64,000 nucleotides of DNA, from contig DXGJ01000023.1 in NCBI GenBank assembly GCA_019113985.1, positions 1 through 64,000 of the forward strand, read 5' to 3'. The notes beneath the pieces were generated by a model, which worked only from the letters and a program-made list of their open reading frames with translations, ran no database searches and was not told the origin of the DNA. Position numbers and translations under genes: made by a program. Positions 1 through 8,645 of this stretch are shown here, one piece after another. The DNA comes from Candidatus Levilactobacillus faecigallinarum. Lineage in GTDB: Bacteria > Bacillota > Bacilli > Lactobacillales > Lactobacillaceae. Within the stretch, counting starts at the first letter, position 1; each line of letters starts with the position of its first letter.

Positions 1-42
1 CTCATTACTAGTGAGATGCTCTGCCAACTGAGCTAAGTCGGC
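1..42 (-). tRNA. tRNA-Thr (AGU), partial
   Basis: The reverse strand begins GCCGACTTAGCTCAGTTGG, a normal acceptor and D-arm. The anticodon stem TCTCA encloses the loop CTAGTAA, which gives anticodon AGU (Thr). The 3' part (variable loop, T-arm, acceptor) lies outside the window. It is the last visible gene of a tRNA cluster read leftward. Confidence 0.9.
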
Positions 43-83
43 AAAATACGATTAACATATTTTGCAATATTCAATTCTTGCAA

Positions 84-165
84 TGCAGGTGAAGGGACTC
101 GAACCCCCACGTCATAAGACACTAGAACCTAAATCTAGCGCGTCTGCCAGTTCCGCCACACCTGC
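84..165 (-). tRNA. tRNA-Leu (UAG)
   Basis: The acceptor arms GCAGGTG and CACCTGC pair fully. The anticodon stem CTAGA/TCTAG holds loop TTTAGGT, giving anticodon UAG (Leu). A long variable arm and T-loop GGTTCGAGTCC fit a class II tRNA of about 82 nt. CCA does not appear to be encoded. Confidence 0.96.
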
Positions 166-201
166 ATGGTGACGATGGTTCCATAGGAACCGGAGTCCCG
201 A

Positions 202-274
202 TGGAGGATACAGGGCTCGAACCTGTGACCCTCTGCTTGTAAGGCAGACGCTCTCCCAACTGAGCTAATCCTCC
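202..274 (-). tRNA. tRNA-Val (UAC)
   Basis: The acceptor arms GGAGGAT and ATCCTCC pair fully. The D-arm is AGCTCAGTTGGGAGAGC, and the anticodon stem TCTGC/GCAGA holds loop CTTACAA, giving anticodon UAC (Val). The T-arm is CAGGTTCGAGCCCTG. It is the first gene of the cluster, just downstream of two promoters. Confidence 0.97.
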
Positions 275-320
275 ATATGTTCATCCGAATTAAGAATAAC
301 TCGTTTGAAACAACTATTAT

Positions 321-349
321 AATTTAACATTTCTTTCGAATACTGTCAA
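321..349 (-). promoter_or_regulatory. Proximal promoter of tRNA cluster
   Basis: On the reverse strand TTGACA is followed by a 17-nt spacer and TAAATT, with an A/T-rich stretch upstream that could be an UP element. It lies about 50 bp upstream of tRNA-Val and is the downstream copy of a tandem pair. Confidence 0.75.
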
Positions 350-436
350 GAAGTATTTTGAAAACTTTTTGAATAAATATTCGATTGCAACGGCTCTTAT
401 TCATCACAATCAGTGAACGCCCGTGACAACTATTCT

Positions 437-465
437 AATTTACCATGTTAGCAACAAGCTGTCAA
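437..465 (-). promoter_or_regulatory. Distal promoter of tRNA cluster
   Basis: A second TTGACA, 17 nt, TAAATT on the reverse strand. It sits in an imperfect direct repeat of the proximal promoter region; both copies share AACTATT-TAATTTA and GAATAAATAT blocks. Tandem strong promoters are usual for stable RNA operons. The rest of 275-615 is A/T-rich and I see no gene in it. Confidence 0.72.
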
Positions 466-615
466 CAACTTTTTGCAATGGTTTTGAATAAATATCCGGT
501 AGTTGAATAAGTACTCCCTCAACAACATTTATTATTCTAGCGTAACCCCACCTAAAAATCCACCCTTTTTTGCACTTTTTCTCAAATTAATCTCAAATCA
601 CTGATTTATCCCGTC

Positions 616-644
616 AAAAAGGGCCCGGACAACCGTCCGGACCC
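616..644 (-). terminator. Intrinsic terminator of serS
   Basis: The reverse strand has GGGTCCGGAC, loop GGTT, GTCCGGGCCC (10 pairs, one G-U), followed by five T. It lies about 40 bp after the serS stop codon. Confidence 0.85.
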
Positions 645-680
645 CTACTGAGTGGTGCTGCATTCAGTTAATCATCGACG

Positions 681-1952
681 TTACTTGGTAATCTTGGTGA
701 CGCCACCCATGTATGGTACCAGAACTTCTGGGATGGTTACGGAACCGTCGGCATTTTGGTAGTTTTCCAAAATTGCTGCGACCGTCCGGCCAACGGCTAA
801 GCCAGACCCGTTCAACGCGTGCACGTACTGCAACTTGCCCTTTTCATCCCGGTACTGGATGTGGGCCCGTCGTGCTTGGAAGTCCGTGGTGTTCGAGCAG
901 CTGGAGATTTCCCGGTAAGTGTCTTGCTCTTGGAACCAAACCTCCAGGTCATGGGTCATTGCAGCCGTGAAGCTCATGTCACTAGTCGTCAGGGTAATCA
1001 CATGGTAAGCCAAGCCTAATTGCTGTAAGAGGTCCTCAGCGTGCTTGGTGAGGGACTCCAGCTCGTTCCAGGAGTTCTCTGGCTTACAGAACTTTACCAT
1101 TTCGACCTTGTTGAACTGATGCAGCCGAATCAAGCCCCGGGTATCGCGACCGGCACTCCCCGCTTCGGAACGGAAAGCTGGTGTCAACGCCGTGAACCAG
1201 ACCGGCAAGTCCTCTTCCGGAATGACCTCATCCCGGTAATAGTTGACCAATGGGACTTCCGCCGTTGGAATCAACGTCATTTCTTCGTCCTTCAACTGGT
1301 AAACGTCTTGCTTGAACTTGGGGAATTGTCCCGTCCCGTACATCGAATCATCGTTAACGATGTACGGTGGCAGTACTTCTTTAAAGCCCGCTTCCGTATT
1401 TTGATCCAGGAAGAAGTTGTACACGGCCCGTTCGAGACGCGCGCCCAGCCCCATGTAATACAGATAACGGCTTCCGGAAACCTTAGCACCACGTTCGAAG
1501 TCTAAAATGCCCAGGTTTTCACCAATTTCCCAGTGGGGCTTTGGCGTAAAGTCCAGGTTGGGCTTTTCACCCCACTTGCGAATTTCGACACTGCCATCTT
1601 CCGTTAAGCCCACCGGTACATTATCGTTGGGAATGTTGGGCAGGTGTGCCGCTGCATCGTGAACCTGTTCCTTCAGCGTATCCAGTTCAGCATCGATTTT
1701 CTTAATGTCGGCACTAACCTGCCGCATCTCAGTAATCTTGTCATCGGCGTCCTGCTTGTTCCGCTTCAGCTGAGAGATTTCGTCAGAGACCGTGTTCCGT
1801 TGTGCCTTCATGGTCTCACTCTTGACAATTAGGTCCCGACGCTTGGCATCCATGGCCAGCAAGTCATCAATATCGGCTGGGTCGACCCCGCGAGTGGCCA
1901 ACTTTTCCTTAATAAAATCTGGTTCTTGGCGAATCAACTTTAAATCTAGCAT
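681..1952 (-). CDS. serS: Seryl-tRNA synthetase
   Basis: Class II aminoacyl-tRNA synthetase that charges tRNA-Ser in the cytoplasm. The start is the ATG giving MLDLKLIRQ, with GGGAG upstream, not the longer ORF of 452 codons; the product is 423 aa, the usual length. Residues 1 to about 110 form the charged coiled-coil arm that binds the long variable arm of tRNA-Ser. Motif 2 ([21 protein letters not shown]) and motif 3 ([19 protein letters not shown]) are intact. The gene is alone, behind a T-box leader, so uncharged tRNA-Ser should raise its expression. Assignment is secure. Confidence 0.98.
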   Translation of the reverse strand: MLDLKLIRQEPDFIKEKLATRGVDPADIDDLLAMDAKRRDLIVKSETMKAQRNTVSDEISQLKRNKQDADDKITEMRQVSADIKKIDAELDTLKEQVHDAAAHLPNIPNDNVPVGLTEDGSVEIRKWGEKPNLDFTPKPHWEIGENLGILDFERGAKVSGSRYLYYMGLGARLERAVYNFFLDQNTEAGFKEVLPPYIVNDDSMYGTGQFPKFKQDVYQLKDEEMTLIPTAEVPLVNYYRDEVIPEEDLPVWFTALTPAFRSEAGSAGRDTRGLIRLHQFNKVEMVKFCKPENSWNELESLTKHAEDLLQQLGLAYHVITLTTSDMSFTAAMTHDLEVWFQEQDTYREISSCSNTTDFQARRAHIQYRDEKGKLQYVHALNGSGLAVGRTVAAILENYQNADGSVTIPEVLVPYMGGVTKITK

Positions 1953-1984
1953 ATTATTTGCTCCCTTCTTTAGTCGGTGAGACC

Positions 1985-2198
1985 AAAAAAGGCCTCCGTC
2001 ACATGGGACGAAGACCTTCGCGGTACCACCCAAGTTCACCGTCAGTCACCCAACGATACCCTTGAACATGATAACGGTTTGCACCGTGCAGCATTACCTG
2101 CCCACTATTTTTCGTGCTGGAATGTTCGACGTTGCGGTTCACAGCTTACTCCGCTTCTCTGACCGTCTACTGGATAGGCACATACGTGTTTGATAAGA
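1985..2198 (-). promoter_or_regulatory. T-box leader of serS
   Basis: The reverse strand carries the T-box core GGTGGTACCGCG (2019-2030), which can pair with the uncharged tRNA acceptor end. It is followed by a terminator stem AGGTCTTCGTC/GACGGAGGCCT and six T (about 1985-2016). The start of stem I has AGAGAAGCGGAG. A TCC serine codon at 2119-2121 is a candidate specifier, though I could not fold stem I with confidence. The downstream serS agrees with a serine specificity. Confidence 0.9.
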
Positions 2199-2205
2199 TA
2201 CGCTC

Positions 2206-2234
2206 ATCATACCGCATTTTCTCTCGTGCGGCAA
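2206..2234 (-). promoter_or_regulatory. Promoter of the serS T-box transcript
   Basis: TTGCCG, a 17-nt spacer and TATGAT on the reverse strand, ending just before the T-box leader. It directly abuts the stop codon of the upstream kinase gene. Confidence 0.65.
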
Positions 2235-2236
2235 CT

Positions 2237-2869
2237 CTAGAGCGAAGCAATTTTTTCGTCGATTAAGTGTAAGACTTGTTGACGGGCCGCCGTATCCTCG
2301 ACAAAGTCCAACTCATCCCCGTTGATCTGCATCTTCGGCGACTTGTCGTAGGCTGCGTACCAGTCGGTGTACCGTTGATCGAGTTCCTTATAGTAATCAT
2401 ATAGGGAAGGATCGTTAGCAATCTGTTCGTAGGACCGACCGCGCTTCTTGATCCGTTCCAGCATGGTCTCAAAGGAGATGTTAATGTGGATCAATAAGTC
2501 CGGGTTCTTCCGGTAAGTGGCTTCTGGTAATTCCTGCATCATGTTTTTCAACAGTGAATCGTAGATGTCCACTTCCGTGTTAGTGGCCCGACCTAAGTCA
2601 GCGTTCAAGTGAAAGAGTAAGGAGTCTTCAAAGATCGACCGATCCATGACGCTCTTATCATCCGCATTGGCTGCCTTGATACTGTCCAATCGCTTATTTA
2701 AGAAGTAGATTTGCAATAAGAAAGCATACTTCTGGGGATCCTTGTAGAATAATGGCAGAATTTGATTGTCATCCACCGATTCATAAAATGCTGGTTTGTG
2801 TAAGTGCTCCGCCAATAAACTCGTTAGACTAGTCTTGCCGGCCCCAATGGTTCCCGATAATACAAGCAT
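2237..2869 (-). CDS. Deoxyadenosine/deoxyguanosine kinase
   Basis: Deoxynucleoside kinase of the dCK/dGK family (210 aa), which phosphorylates salvaged deoxynucleosides to 5'-monophosphates. Visible features are the P-loop GTIGAGKT (residues 6-13), the acceptor-site E in FYESVDDN, the DRS motif (VMDRSIFEDSLLF) and the arginine-rich lid region (ERIKKRGRSYE). Lactobacilli often carry paired dAK/dGK genes; only one is here, so the preferred base cannot be read from sequence. It stands alone upstream of the serS leader. The family call is firm; the substrate is inferred. Confidence 0.93.
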   Translation of the reverse strand: MLVLSGTIGAGKTSLTSLLAEHLHKPAFYESVDDNQILPLFYKDPQKYAFLLQIYFLNKRLDSIKAANADDKSVMDRSIFEDSLLFHLNADLGRATNTEVDIYDSLLKNMMQELPEATYRKNPDLLIHINISFETMLERIKKRGRSYEQIANDPSLYDYYKELDQRYTDWYAAYDKSPKMQINGDELDFVEDTAARQQVLHLIDEKIASL

Positions 2870-3023
2870 GCGATCTCTCCTTTATTTCTTCCCGTCGTGG
2901 CACCGTCCTGGTACCCGCGTAAAAACAACACCACATATTGTACCAACCCATCCTCTAAAAGACAACATGTCGTAGTGAATTTTCACCCGTCATTTTCTCT
3001 GCAATGGTCAGGTCCGTGGACGC

Positions 3024-3062
3024 AAAGAGTGGCCGCCCGGGCATTGACCCAGACAGCCACTC
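3024..3062 (-). terminator. Probable terminator of the lysine permease gene
   Basis: GAGTGGC and GCCACTC arms flank a GC-rich inner stem on the reverse strand, followed by a short TTTG. It lies just after the permease stop. The T tract is weak. Confidence 0.5.
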
Positions 3063-3085
3063 AGAAATGACACTTTTAAAATTCT

Positions 3086-4591
3086 TTAGTTCTGTTCAGC
3101 GGCAGCGTCATCCTTCAACGTCCCATCCCGGTGAACCGGCGAAACATCCACCTTGTCCAGGGGAATCAACTTGGTGTGCTTCTTGATCTTGTACCCAATG
3201 TAGAGGACTAAGACCAGTGGCACACTCATGTAGGTGACCAGCACTTGTTCCCAGTTACCGGTAAAGAAGGATTGTGGATCTTGTCCAACAATCACGGCGA
3301 TACACAGAACCAAGGCCAAGATTGGCCCAACCGGGAACCACTTTGCATGGTACTTTAATTCGGACAACTGGTGTCCCTGCTTGATGAAGGCTCGACGGAA
3401 TCGGTAGTGCGATAAGGCAATCCCGACCCAAGCGATGAACCCGGTCAACCCACTCGCGGCCACTAACCATAGGTAGATTTGTGGCCCAGCAATACTGCTG
3501 ACGAAGGTCAAGGCCGCCACGATGGTAGTCGCAATCAGTGCGAAGTAAGGAATCCCATTCTTCCCCGTCTTTTCAAGGAAGTGTGGTGCGTAGCCTTCCT
3601 TGGACAAGGAGTACAGCATCCGCGTCGAGGCGTACATCCCGGAGTTGGCAGCGGAGATAACGGACGTCAAGATAACGGCGTTCATGACACTGGCGGCAGC
3701 GGCTAAGCCGGCCCGACGGAAGACCAAGGTGAAGGGACTGATGGCCACGTCACTTGCAGAAGACCCTAACAGGTCCTTGCTGGTGTATGGCAAGACTGCG
3801 GCGATAACAAAGATAGCTAAAATGTAGAATAAAATGATTCGCCAGAAGACTTGATTGATGGCCTTAGGAACACTGTGCGATGGGTCCTTGGACTCACCAG
3901 CGGTAATCCCGACCAGTTCAGTTCCTTGGAAGGAGAACCCAGCAACCACGAAGACACTCAAGATTGCGGGGAACCCACCAACGAAGGGTGCTTGCTTGTA
4001 GGTGAAGTTGCTCAGGCCAGTTGCGTGGCCGCCCATGATACCAACGATGGTCATTAGTCCAACGGCCAAGAAGACGAAGATGGTCACGACCTTGATCAAC
4101 GACATCCAGAATTCGGTTTCCCCGAACGCTTGAACGGATAAGGCGTTGATGGTCACAATAATCAGTAACGCAATCAGGCTCCAAATCCAGCCGGGGACCC
4201 CTGGTAACCAGAACTTCATGACCAGGGCTGCCGTCGAGATATCCACGGCAACGGTAATTGCCCAGTTGAACCAGTAGTTCCAGCCCATGGCGAACCCTAA
4301 GGCTGGGTCAACGTACTTGGCAGAATAAGCGGCAAAGGACCCAGAAATTGGCATGTTGGTCGCCATTTCTCCGAGACTGGTCATCAGGAAGTACACCATC
4401 AACCCCATTGCGGTATAAGCAACTAACGCCCCACCAGGTCCGGCAGTTGAAATTGCCGACCCACTGGCGACGAATAACCCGGTTCCAATACATCCCCCTA
4501 AAGCGATCATCGAAACGTGCCGCGTCTTAAGTCCCCGCTTAACGGAATCCGAGGCCTTGCTCGTTGTTGCGTTTGTCATGCTCTGTTCCAT
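3086..4591 (-). CDS. lysP: Lysine-specific APC-family permease
   Basis: Amino acid-polyamine-organocation permease of 501 aa with about 12 membrane segments. It has the TM1 signature GGCIGTGLFVASG and the TM3 region GEMATNMPISGSF typical of the LysP/AroP group. AGGAGG lies 8 nt before the ATG. Sequence family alone does not fix the substrate, but the gene sits directly behind a lysine riboswitch with its own terminator, which makes lysine uptake the best reading. It is expected in the cytoplasmic membrane, using the proton gradient. It is monocistronic. Confidence 0.92.
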   Translation of the reverse strand: MEQSMTNATTSKASDSVKRGLKTRHVSMIALGGCIGTGLFVASGSAISTAGPGGALVAYTAMGLMVYFLMTSLGEMATNMPISGSFAAYSAKYVDPALGFAMGWNYWFNWAITVAVDISTAALVMKFWLPGVPGWIWSLIALLIIVTINALSVQAFGETEFWMSLIKVVTIFVFLAVGLMTIVGIMGGHATGLSNFTYKQAPFVGGFPAILSVFVVAGFSFQGTELVGITAGESKDPSHSVPKAINQVFWRIILFYILAIFVIAAVLPYTSKDLLGSSASDVAISPFTLVFRRAGLAAAASVMNAVILTSVISAANSGMYASTRMLYSLSKEGYAPHFLEKTGKNGIPYFALIATTIVAALTFVSSIAGPQIYLWLVAASGLTGFIAWVGIALSHYRFRRAFIKQGHQLSELKYHAKWFPVGPILALVLCIAVIVGQDPQSFFTGNWEQVLVTYMSVPLVLVLYIGYKIKKHTKLIPLDKVDVSPVHRDGTLKDDAAAEQN

Positions 4592-4645
4592 AAAATTTTC
4601 CTCCTTCTAGATATAGAAGGACCTTCTCGAAACGACTAGGGGTAC

Positions 4646-4897
4646 TAAAAAATCACTCGCACAAAGAATTAGCTTTGCGAGAGTGATTGGAAGTTTTAGA
4701 TCCAAGTCAATATCGTTGAAAGCGCCCCGCACCCCATATATGGATGCGACAGTCCCTGATCTGTTGAACCAGGACCCAACCCACCGATTAGGTAACTCTC
4801 GGTGAATTTCGGCGGTCGCCCCTTTAACACGTCCTCTCCGGTGATACCCACCTCAGACATGCGACTCTTGTTGACCGCGCCTCTTCTATTCGATAAA
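4646..4897 (-). promoter_or_regulatory. Lysine riboswitch (L-box) with terminator
   Basis: The reverse strand has the L-box landmarks in order: AGAGGCGCGGTCAACAAGAGTCGC, then AAAGGGGCGACCGCCGAAAT, then GGACTGTCGC. An intrinsic terminator follows: AATCACTCGC... paired with its complement at 4651-4688, plus a T run at 4646-4652. Bound lysine should favour the terminator and switch the permease off. Confidence 0.93.
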
Positions 4898-4900
4898 CGT

Positions 4901-4928
4901 AGTATACCATCCTAAGAAGACATTGCAA
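4901..4928 (-). promoter_or_regulatory. Promoter of the L-box transcript
   Basis: TTGCAA, a 16-nt spacer and TATACT on the reverse strand, a few bases ahead of the riboswitch. Confidence 0.7.
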
Positions 4929-4939
4929 GGGTAAAAACG

Positions 4940-5494
4940 TCACTTACTCATTATTTTCTCATGTTTTAGAGTCAACCGATATAAAAATTGGCGCTGTAAT
5001 TCCCAACTACCGCCGATTGGCGCCATCATTTGGTCATCAATTAGTTCGAACGCTGACTTGATTAAAACCTGCTGAGAACGCCGGTTGGTCGCCAGGCTGG
5101 CCGCCCAGACCGTGGTTAGCGCCGGAAACGTCGTTGGTAACGTCGCCAGCCACCCTGCCAAGGCCTCCGGCATCAGGCCCTGACCCCAATACGCTGGTGC
5201 CAAGAGATATCCCAGGTCCAGGGCCGTCGCATCCGGTGCCCCGGTCGTATCACTGTGTTCGTACCCCATGACCGTTCCAATCAGGCGGTTGGTCGTCGGC
5301 CACACAACCGCATAACTCACGGGTTGTTGCCGGTCAGCCACCAGGCTCGCTAGGGCTTGCTGGTCCGTCAGCGGCTGGGTCAGCCCCGCTGGCACACTGA
5401 CTCGGGAATCCGTAATCAGGGCCTGGTAGGCGGGTAAATCACTCTCAGTCAGCGGTCGCAGCCGCAGCCGACGCGTGGTAATCAGTGGCAGCAT
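4940..5494 (-). CDS. GNAT acetyltransferase, RimJ/RimL-like
   Basis: Predicted N-acetyltransferase of 184 aa. It begins with the TTRRLRLRPLTESDLPAYQ pattern of the RimJ/RimL (Acetyltransf_3) group and has the acetyl-CoA loop region LGYLLAPAYWGQGLMPEAL. The ATG at 5494 is preferred because CAGGAG lies 9 nt upstream; the longer ORF start has no ribosome site and its in-frame ATG at codon 15 abuts that site. Substrate unknown: such enzymes modify ribosomal protein N-termini or small amines. Divergent from the esterase gene. Confidence 0.85.
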   Translation of the reverse strand: MLPLITTRRLRLRPLTESDLPAYQALITDSRVSVPAGLTQPLTDQQALASLVADRQQPVSYAVVWPTTNRLIGTVMGYEHSDTTGAPDATALDLGYLLAPAYWGQGLMPEALAGWLATLPTTFPALTTVWAASLATNRRSQQVLIKSAFELIDDQMMAPIGGSWELQRQFLYRLTLKHEKIMSK

Positions 5495-5622
5495 GTTGGT
5501 CATCTCCTGTTCATCCGGTTTTCTTCTGCGGTACAATGATAGCATAACCGACGGTAATCTGACGTGAGAAGTCCCTCCAGATCACCGTCCTGGACCTGAA
5601 TTCTGCTTAGGAGGTTTACCAT

Positions 5623-6417
5623 ATGCAAATCATTAATCAAACACTAACGGCTGATTCCCCGGCTTACCTACGCGGGTACTTGCGGCAGGAGACCCCACAA
5701 CGCGCCTACCCGGCGATTATTATCGTTCCTGGTGGCTCCTACACCCACATCCCCGAACAACAGGCCGAAGACCTCGCATTAGCCTGGTCCGCTCGTGGTT
5801 ACCAGGCCTTTTTCCTTCGGTACAGTTTTGTCGGAGAAAAGCAGCCCCTGCTGCCCACACCGGTAATCGAATTGGCGAAAAGCGTCGCGACCCTGCGACA
5901 GCACGCCGCCGACTGGCACATCGACCCAGCCGAAATCGTGATTGCCGGCTTTTCAGTCGGTGGTCACATCACGGCCCTCTTCAACGATCTTTGGTCCGAC
6001 GAGGCCTTTAACCGGCTCGCCGGGACTTCCCCCGAACAGATTCATCCCCAAGCCGTCATCTTAGGCTACCCCGTGATCACACCCACCGCCGGCTTCCCAA
6101 CTGATACCGCAACTCTGGCACAATGGACAAGTGACCCGGCAAGTATCGCGGCTGACCAACGCGTGTCCGCCCAAAACGCCCCGACCTTCCTGTGGGCGAC
6201 CGGCAACGATCCCCTGGTCCCCGTCCAAAACACGTTGGCCTATGCGCAAGCCTTATTGGCCCATGGCGTGGATACCGAAGTCCACATCTTCCACAATGGT
6301 CCCCACGGCTTGGCCCTCGCCAACGCCGTGACTGCATGGAAACCGGGAACGGACCTGCCTCACGTTGCCCACTGGGTGCCACTAGCTGCTGAATGGTTGG
6401 CCGACCTACGTGCCTAG
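5623..6417 (+). CDS. Alpha/beta-hydrolase esterase
   Basis: Serine esterase of 264 aa in the BD-FAE / acetyl-xylan-esterase-like group. The oxyanion-hole region is IIIVPGGSYTHIP. The nucleophile elbow is GFSVGGH (Ser about 111). The likely catalytic Asp is in NDPLVPVQN and the His in HNGPHGLAL. There is no signal peptide, so it is cytoplasmic. Enzymes of this type remove acetyl or feruloyl groups from short imported glycosides, which would suit the pentose genes further along, though it is not next to them. AGGAGG precedes the ATG. Confidence 0.88.
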   Translation: MQIINQTLTADSPAYLRGYLRQETPQRAYPAIIIVPGGSYTHIPEQQAEDLALAWSARGYQAFFLRYSFVGEKQPLLPTPVIELAKSVATLRQHAADWHIDPAEIVIAGFSVGGHITALFNDLWSDEAFNRLAGTSPEQIHPQAVILGYPVITPTAGFPTDTATLAQWTSDPASIAADQRVSAQNAPTFLWATGNDPLVPVQNTLAYAQALLAHGVDTEVHIFHNGPHGLALANAVTAWKPGTDLPHVAHWVPLAAEWLADLRA

Positions 6418-6437
6418 ACTAACCTATCGGCAAAATA

Positions 6438-6486
6438 AAATGCACGACCCGCGGCGATTTTTCGGCCAGGGTCGTGCATTTTTTTA
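6438..6486. terminator. Bidirectional terminator
   Basis: AAATGCACGACCC and GGGTCGTGCATTT form a 13-bp stem with A tracts on one side and T tracts on the other. It separates the convergent esterase and PAP2 genes. Confidence 0.9.
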
Positions 6487-7152
6487 AATTTCTGATTTTT
6501 TCAATAACGGCCACCGTTTCATCAGCGGTGCTAGCCAGATGTATAGCCCCTCGGCCACCTGTAACCACAGGTAAGCCAACAGAACGGACCCAATCACGTC
6601 GGTTGGGTAATGGGCGTTGACGTAGACCCGTGAGATCATGACCAAGACCATCCAGATAATCAGGATGATTCGGACCAACCAGGCCTTCCAAGACGTTGAG
6701 ATCATGGGAATCAGAATGAGCCAAATCATCCCGATCAACAAGAACGTTCCGAAGGTGTGCCCACTCGGAAAGCTAAACCCATCATCAATCGCCAAATGGG
6801 CGGACGGTCGAGCACGCTGCATCACGTTTTTGACTACGAAGGCAATGGCATCGCCCCCAATTAGCGTCAAGAGACACCACAGCGCCGGGATCTTGAACTT
6901 AAAGCCCCATAGCATAAAGGCCAGAATGAAGGTCCACACAATGAGCAACTTCGGCTCCACTAAAGTCGTAATCCCCCGGTACATTAACATCTTCCAGCCG
7001 GACTGGTCCTTCTGGATAATATCCACAATGGACGAGTCTAGAAAAGCGACGTAGGCGTTTTGGGCCTTAACGTACCCCGCCAAAATCAAAAAGAGAATCG
7101 TGGTCAAACCGAACTTCCAGGGCCGGTCACGATCCCGATTAAAAAGCATCAT
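6484..7152 (-). CDS. PAP2-family membrane phosphatase
   Basis: Lipid phosphatase-like protein of 222 aa with about six membrane segments. The three PAP2 motifs are present: KNVMQRARP, PSGH and SRVYVNAHYPTDV, giving the catalytic histidines. Members dephosphorylate phosphatidate, PG-phosphate or undecaprenyl pyrophosphate; which one cannot be told here. The stop codon lies inside the shared terminator. Monocistronic. Confidence 0.93.
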   Translation of the reverse strand: MMLFNRDRDRPWKFGLTTILFLILAGYVKAQNAYVAFLDSSIVDIIQKDQSGWKMLMYRGITTLVEPKLLIVWTFILAFMLWGFKFKIPALWCLLTLIGGDAIAFVVKNVMQRARPSAHLAIDDGFSFPSGHTFGTFLLIGMIWLILIPMISTSWKAWLVRIILIIWMVLVMISRVYVNAHYPTDVIGSVLLAYLWLQVAEGLYIWLAPLMKRWPLLKKSEI

Positions 7153-7254
7153 GATATTAGATTCCTTTCGTCATTATCCCTATCAAAAAATCCCTCGGAA
7201 TTGAGTATACCACCCAATTGCTGATTTTCTAAGCGCTCAGCGATTAACAATTTG

Positions 7255-7710
7255 CTAAGAGTGGCGATTTGTCCGCCAGACTCGCTGTCGCAGGCGATTG
7301 ACCAGTTCCGACAGGAGGAACCCAAACGCAATGGCGCCGGAAATCATCACCACTTGCAGTAGGAAGACCATCGCCTGGCTATTTTGACCCAACGCAAAGT
7401 TCTTGACCATCTGGTACGCCTGACCACCCGGGACCAACGGGACCAACGCCGGGATGTTAAACAGGATCATGGGCATCTTTTTCCAACGCGCCGCCTGCAG
7501 CGACGCCACCCCAATCACGACCGCCCCTAAGAGGTTGCCGATGACGTAACCACCGCCCCACAGCACCGTGAACCGGTAAATCAGATACCCCAGCACCCCA
7601 ATCCAGCCCCCCATGTTCAGGGCCTTACGGGGAATGTTCAGTAAGATACCAAACGCGATGGTCGCAACGTAGGTTCCGGCGACCTCAATAATAAATTCAA
7701 TGACCGTCAT
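7255..7710 (-). CDS. Threonine/serine exporter, small ThrE_2 subunit
   Basis: Small membrane protein (151 aa, about five segments) of the DUF3815/ThrE_2 family. It shows the conserved LFNIPALVPLVPGGQAYQ stretch, which resembles the C-terminal half of fused ThrE proteins. It starts 15 bp after the larger partner, with AGGAGG before the ATG, so the two form a split exporter. Amino acid export is inferred from the corynebacterial family member. Confidence 0.88.
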   Translation of the reverse strand: MTVIEFIIEVAGTYVATIAFGILLNIPRKALNMGGWIGVLGYLIYRFTVLWGGGYVIGNLLGAVVIGVASLQAARWKKMPMILFNIPALVPLVPGGQAYQMVKNFALGQNSQAMVFLLQVVMISGAIAFGFLLSELVNRLRQRVWRTNRHS

Positions 7711-7725
7711 GGCATCCGGCCTCCT

Positions 7726-8481
7726 CTAGAGAAATTGTAGAACCATTGCAATACCAAACCCGATAGCGGCCGCGCTGACCAGTGCTTCCACGCCCCGGGC
7801 AGGCCCGCTGACCAGGTTCCCCGCTAAAATATCGCGCACCGAGTTGGTGATAGGAACACCGGGGACCAGGGGCATGACGCTCCCGATAATAATATCATCG
7901 ACGTTGTTACCGAATCCCCAATGATGGCTTAGGACCGCCAACAGGCCAATCGCTACCGCGGCACTAAATTCGGATAAGAACCGAATCCGAACATACTTGT
8001 TGAGGGCGTAATAGACCCACCAGCCCAGCATCCCCACGACACAGGTAATCCAGAAATCCGGGAGGTTATGCCGGAAGACCACCTCCAGCGGGCCACTGAC
8101 CAGCGCTGCCGCTAGAAGTTGGAGCCAAAACGGGAAATACTTACTAACGCTGTCAAGGTGATCCAACTGATCTGAGAATTCCTGCAGGCTGATTTGATGG
8201 TCTGCAAAGGCTCGCGAGAGGCTATTGACCACCGCGATTTTCTCCAAGTCGAACGTCCGCCGCTTCACGGGCTCAATCTGAGCCCCGACTTCACCATTAA
8301 TGGCCATTAAGATTCCCGTAATCATCACAAATAGTTGGCTGGTCCGGGCACCCGCGTTGGTCGCAATCCGGGTCATGGTATCCTCGACCCGCTCAATTTC
8401 TGACCCGTTCTCAATCATGATACGTCCGGCGGTCAACGCCGTGTGCAGGATAAGTTGGTCGTGATCTTTTGGCGACTGCAA
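7726..8481 (-). CDS. Threonine/serine exporter, large ThrE subunit
   Basis: DUF1212/ThrE N-terminal family protein (about 251 aa): a soluble N-terminal region with GRIMIENGSEIERVEDTM and LFVMITGILMAI, then five predicted membrane segments ending VPLVPGVPITNSVRDIL. The ORF track starts at ATG 8502, but AGGAGG lies after that ATG and 8 nt before a TTG at 8481, which I take as the true start. It forms a two-gene operon with the small subunit. Confidence 0.87.
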   Translation of the reverse strand: MQSPKDHDQLILHTALTAGRIMIENGSEIERVEDTMTRIATNAGARTSQLFVMITGILMAINGEVGAQIEPVKRRTFDLEKIAVVNSLSRAFADHQISLQEFSDQLDHLDSVSKYFPFWLQLLAAALVSGPLEVVFRHNLPDFWITCVVGMLGWWVYYALNKYVRIRFLSEFSAAVAIGLLAVLSHHWGFGNNVDDIIIGSVMPLVPGVPITNSVRDILAGNLVSGPARGVEALVSAAAIGFGIAMVLQFL

Positions 8482-8602
8482 AACGGCCCCCTCCTTTACC
8501 ATCGTTTTTATTCATTATACGCCGGGACACTCGTGGCGAAAATAACGAATCTAATAAAAAGGACCATTGGCGCCGATTAACAGCTGTTAGCAGCACCACA
8601 CC

Positions 8603-8633
8603 AAAAAACCGCCACCCAACTCCGGGTAGCGGT
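8603..8633 (-). terminator. Terminator of the MntR-like gene
   Basis: ACCGCTACCC, loop GGAGTT, GGGTGGCGGT with six T on the reverse strand, just after the regulator stop codon. Confidence 0.85.
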
Positions 8634-8645
8634 CACTGTCTGGTG

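Noticed and set aside
1041-1505. Forward-strand ORF of 154 codons inside serS
   Set aside because: Antisense shadow of a clear serS reading frame; no ribosome site and no recognisable protein.
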